From G963422275 sp963422275 (GTDB taxonomy: Bacteria > Pseudomonadota > Alphaproteobacteria > Rhodobacterales > Rhodobacteraceae): a stretch of DNA of 64,000 nucleotides. Below are positions 63,749 to 64,000 of the stretch, in pieces. Under the pieces are notes generated by a model. It was not told where the DNA came from. It saw nothing but the letters and a program-made list of their open reading frames with translations, and searched no databases. The position numbers and the translations under genes are program-made. Numbering within the stretch: the stretch's first letter is position 1; the number at the start of each line of letters is the position of its first letter. The DNA lies in assembly GCA_963422275.1 (NCBI GenBank), contig OY729418.1, forward strand, positions 124,001 to 188,000, given 5' to 3'.

Positions 63749-64000
63749 CAATCGATTTTCTCTGCCATGCCGGACTCTTTCTCGGCACTGTGCTCGGCCT
63801 TTAACATTTCCACCCGAAGCGACGGACCCGTCAGATCGCTGAAGTCGCCGCAGAGCTGGTAGTCAGTCTCGACCTCAACCGACGCGCCTTTGGCAAGGTC
63901 GCCTAGCCGTACACCAGTCACCTGGTTGCCCCAGCGAATAAGATCCTTTTCGCTAGCGGCCCTTGCGTTGATTGTGACGTTGCTAAGAACCGCAGGCATA
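63748..64000 (-). CDS. Unknown protein, possibly cut by the window edge
   Basis: 83 residues if it starts at ATG 63999, but the frame is open to the end of the window, so it could be the C-terminus of a longer protein. LSNVTINARAASEKDLIRWG, then ASVEVETDYQLCGDFSDLTGPSLRVEMLKAEH suggests a small beta domain. Its TGA overlaps the start of the next gene. The 5' end of the operon and its promoter are outside. Confidence 0.5.
   Translation of the reverse strand, partial: MPAVLSNVTINARAASEKDLIRWGNQVTGVRLGDLAKGASVEVETDYQLCGDFSDLTGPSLRVEMLKAEHSAEKESGMAEKID

Overview
The window looks like an alphaproteobacterial chromosome. The evidence is an rRNA operon in the order 16S, tRNA-Ile(GAT), tRNA-Ala(TGC), 23S, 5S, tRNA-fMet, a DinB with an N-terminal zinc ribbon, an MsrPQ pair and a lysine pair of saccharopine-dehydrogenase type. 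The large number of broken transposons, toxin-antitoxin remnants and genes with one inactivating change suggests a lineage with strong insertion-sequence activity and relaxed selection. No species can be named from this.

Positions 1 to about 32580 form a mosaic mobile island. It holds pieces of a MobF-type conjugative element (relaxase fragments at 8650-9400 and 25837-27350, a coupling-protein pseudogene, two broken ribbon-helix-helix relaxosome genes, an ArdC remnant and an integrase tail). Defence and addiction cargo sits among them: a SprT-like metallopeptidase, a mobile mystery A/B (HTH plus Fic) pair, two AbiE-like modules, Mrr, a broken type IIG methyltransferase, HigBA with a broken toxin, a truncated SNF2 helicase, the IetAS ATPase/subtilase pair and RelBE. 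IS5, IS982, IS1182 and IS3 elements cut through it. A large serine recombinase ends inside the 3' end of tRNA-fMet, which is the likely right edge and attachment site.

Positions 32533-37704 carry the rRNA operon on the minus strand, with a good promoter at 37986-38014 and a terminator at 32533-32575. Positions 38356-49314 are ordinary chromosome: msrPQ, an OsmC protein, clpB, pyrF, dinB, an N-formylglutamate amidohydrolase, tRNA-Val, a 41-residue L36, a DUF6958-like protein and a Gfo/Idh/MocA dehydrogenase.

Positions 49545-54750 are again rich in insertion-sequence remnants. They enclose two saccharopine-dehydrogenase-type genes of lysine metabolism and an Eco29kI-like GIY-YIG restriction endonuclease broken by one stop codon.

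From 54902 to the end of the window, at least eight minus-strand genes are linked by stop/start overlaps or gaps of 0-2 bases. They encode a protein joining an RNA polymerase alpha-CTD-like domain to a sigma region-4-like HTH, a phospholipase D-like/DEAH helicase (frameshifted here), a DndD-like SMC ATPase with a hook-type Cys pair and a C-terminal Cys cluster, a probable DUF6339 protein and several unknowns. I read this as a probable multi-gene anti-phage or anti-plasmid system that I cannot match to a named type. It is the strongest candidate for an undescribed system in the window, and its 5' end lies outside.
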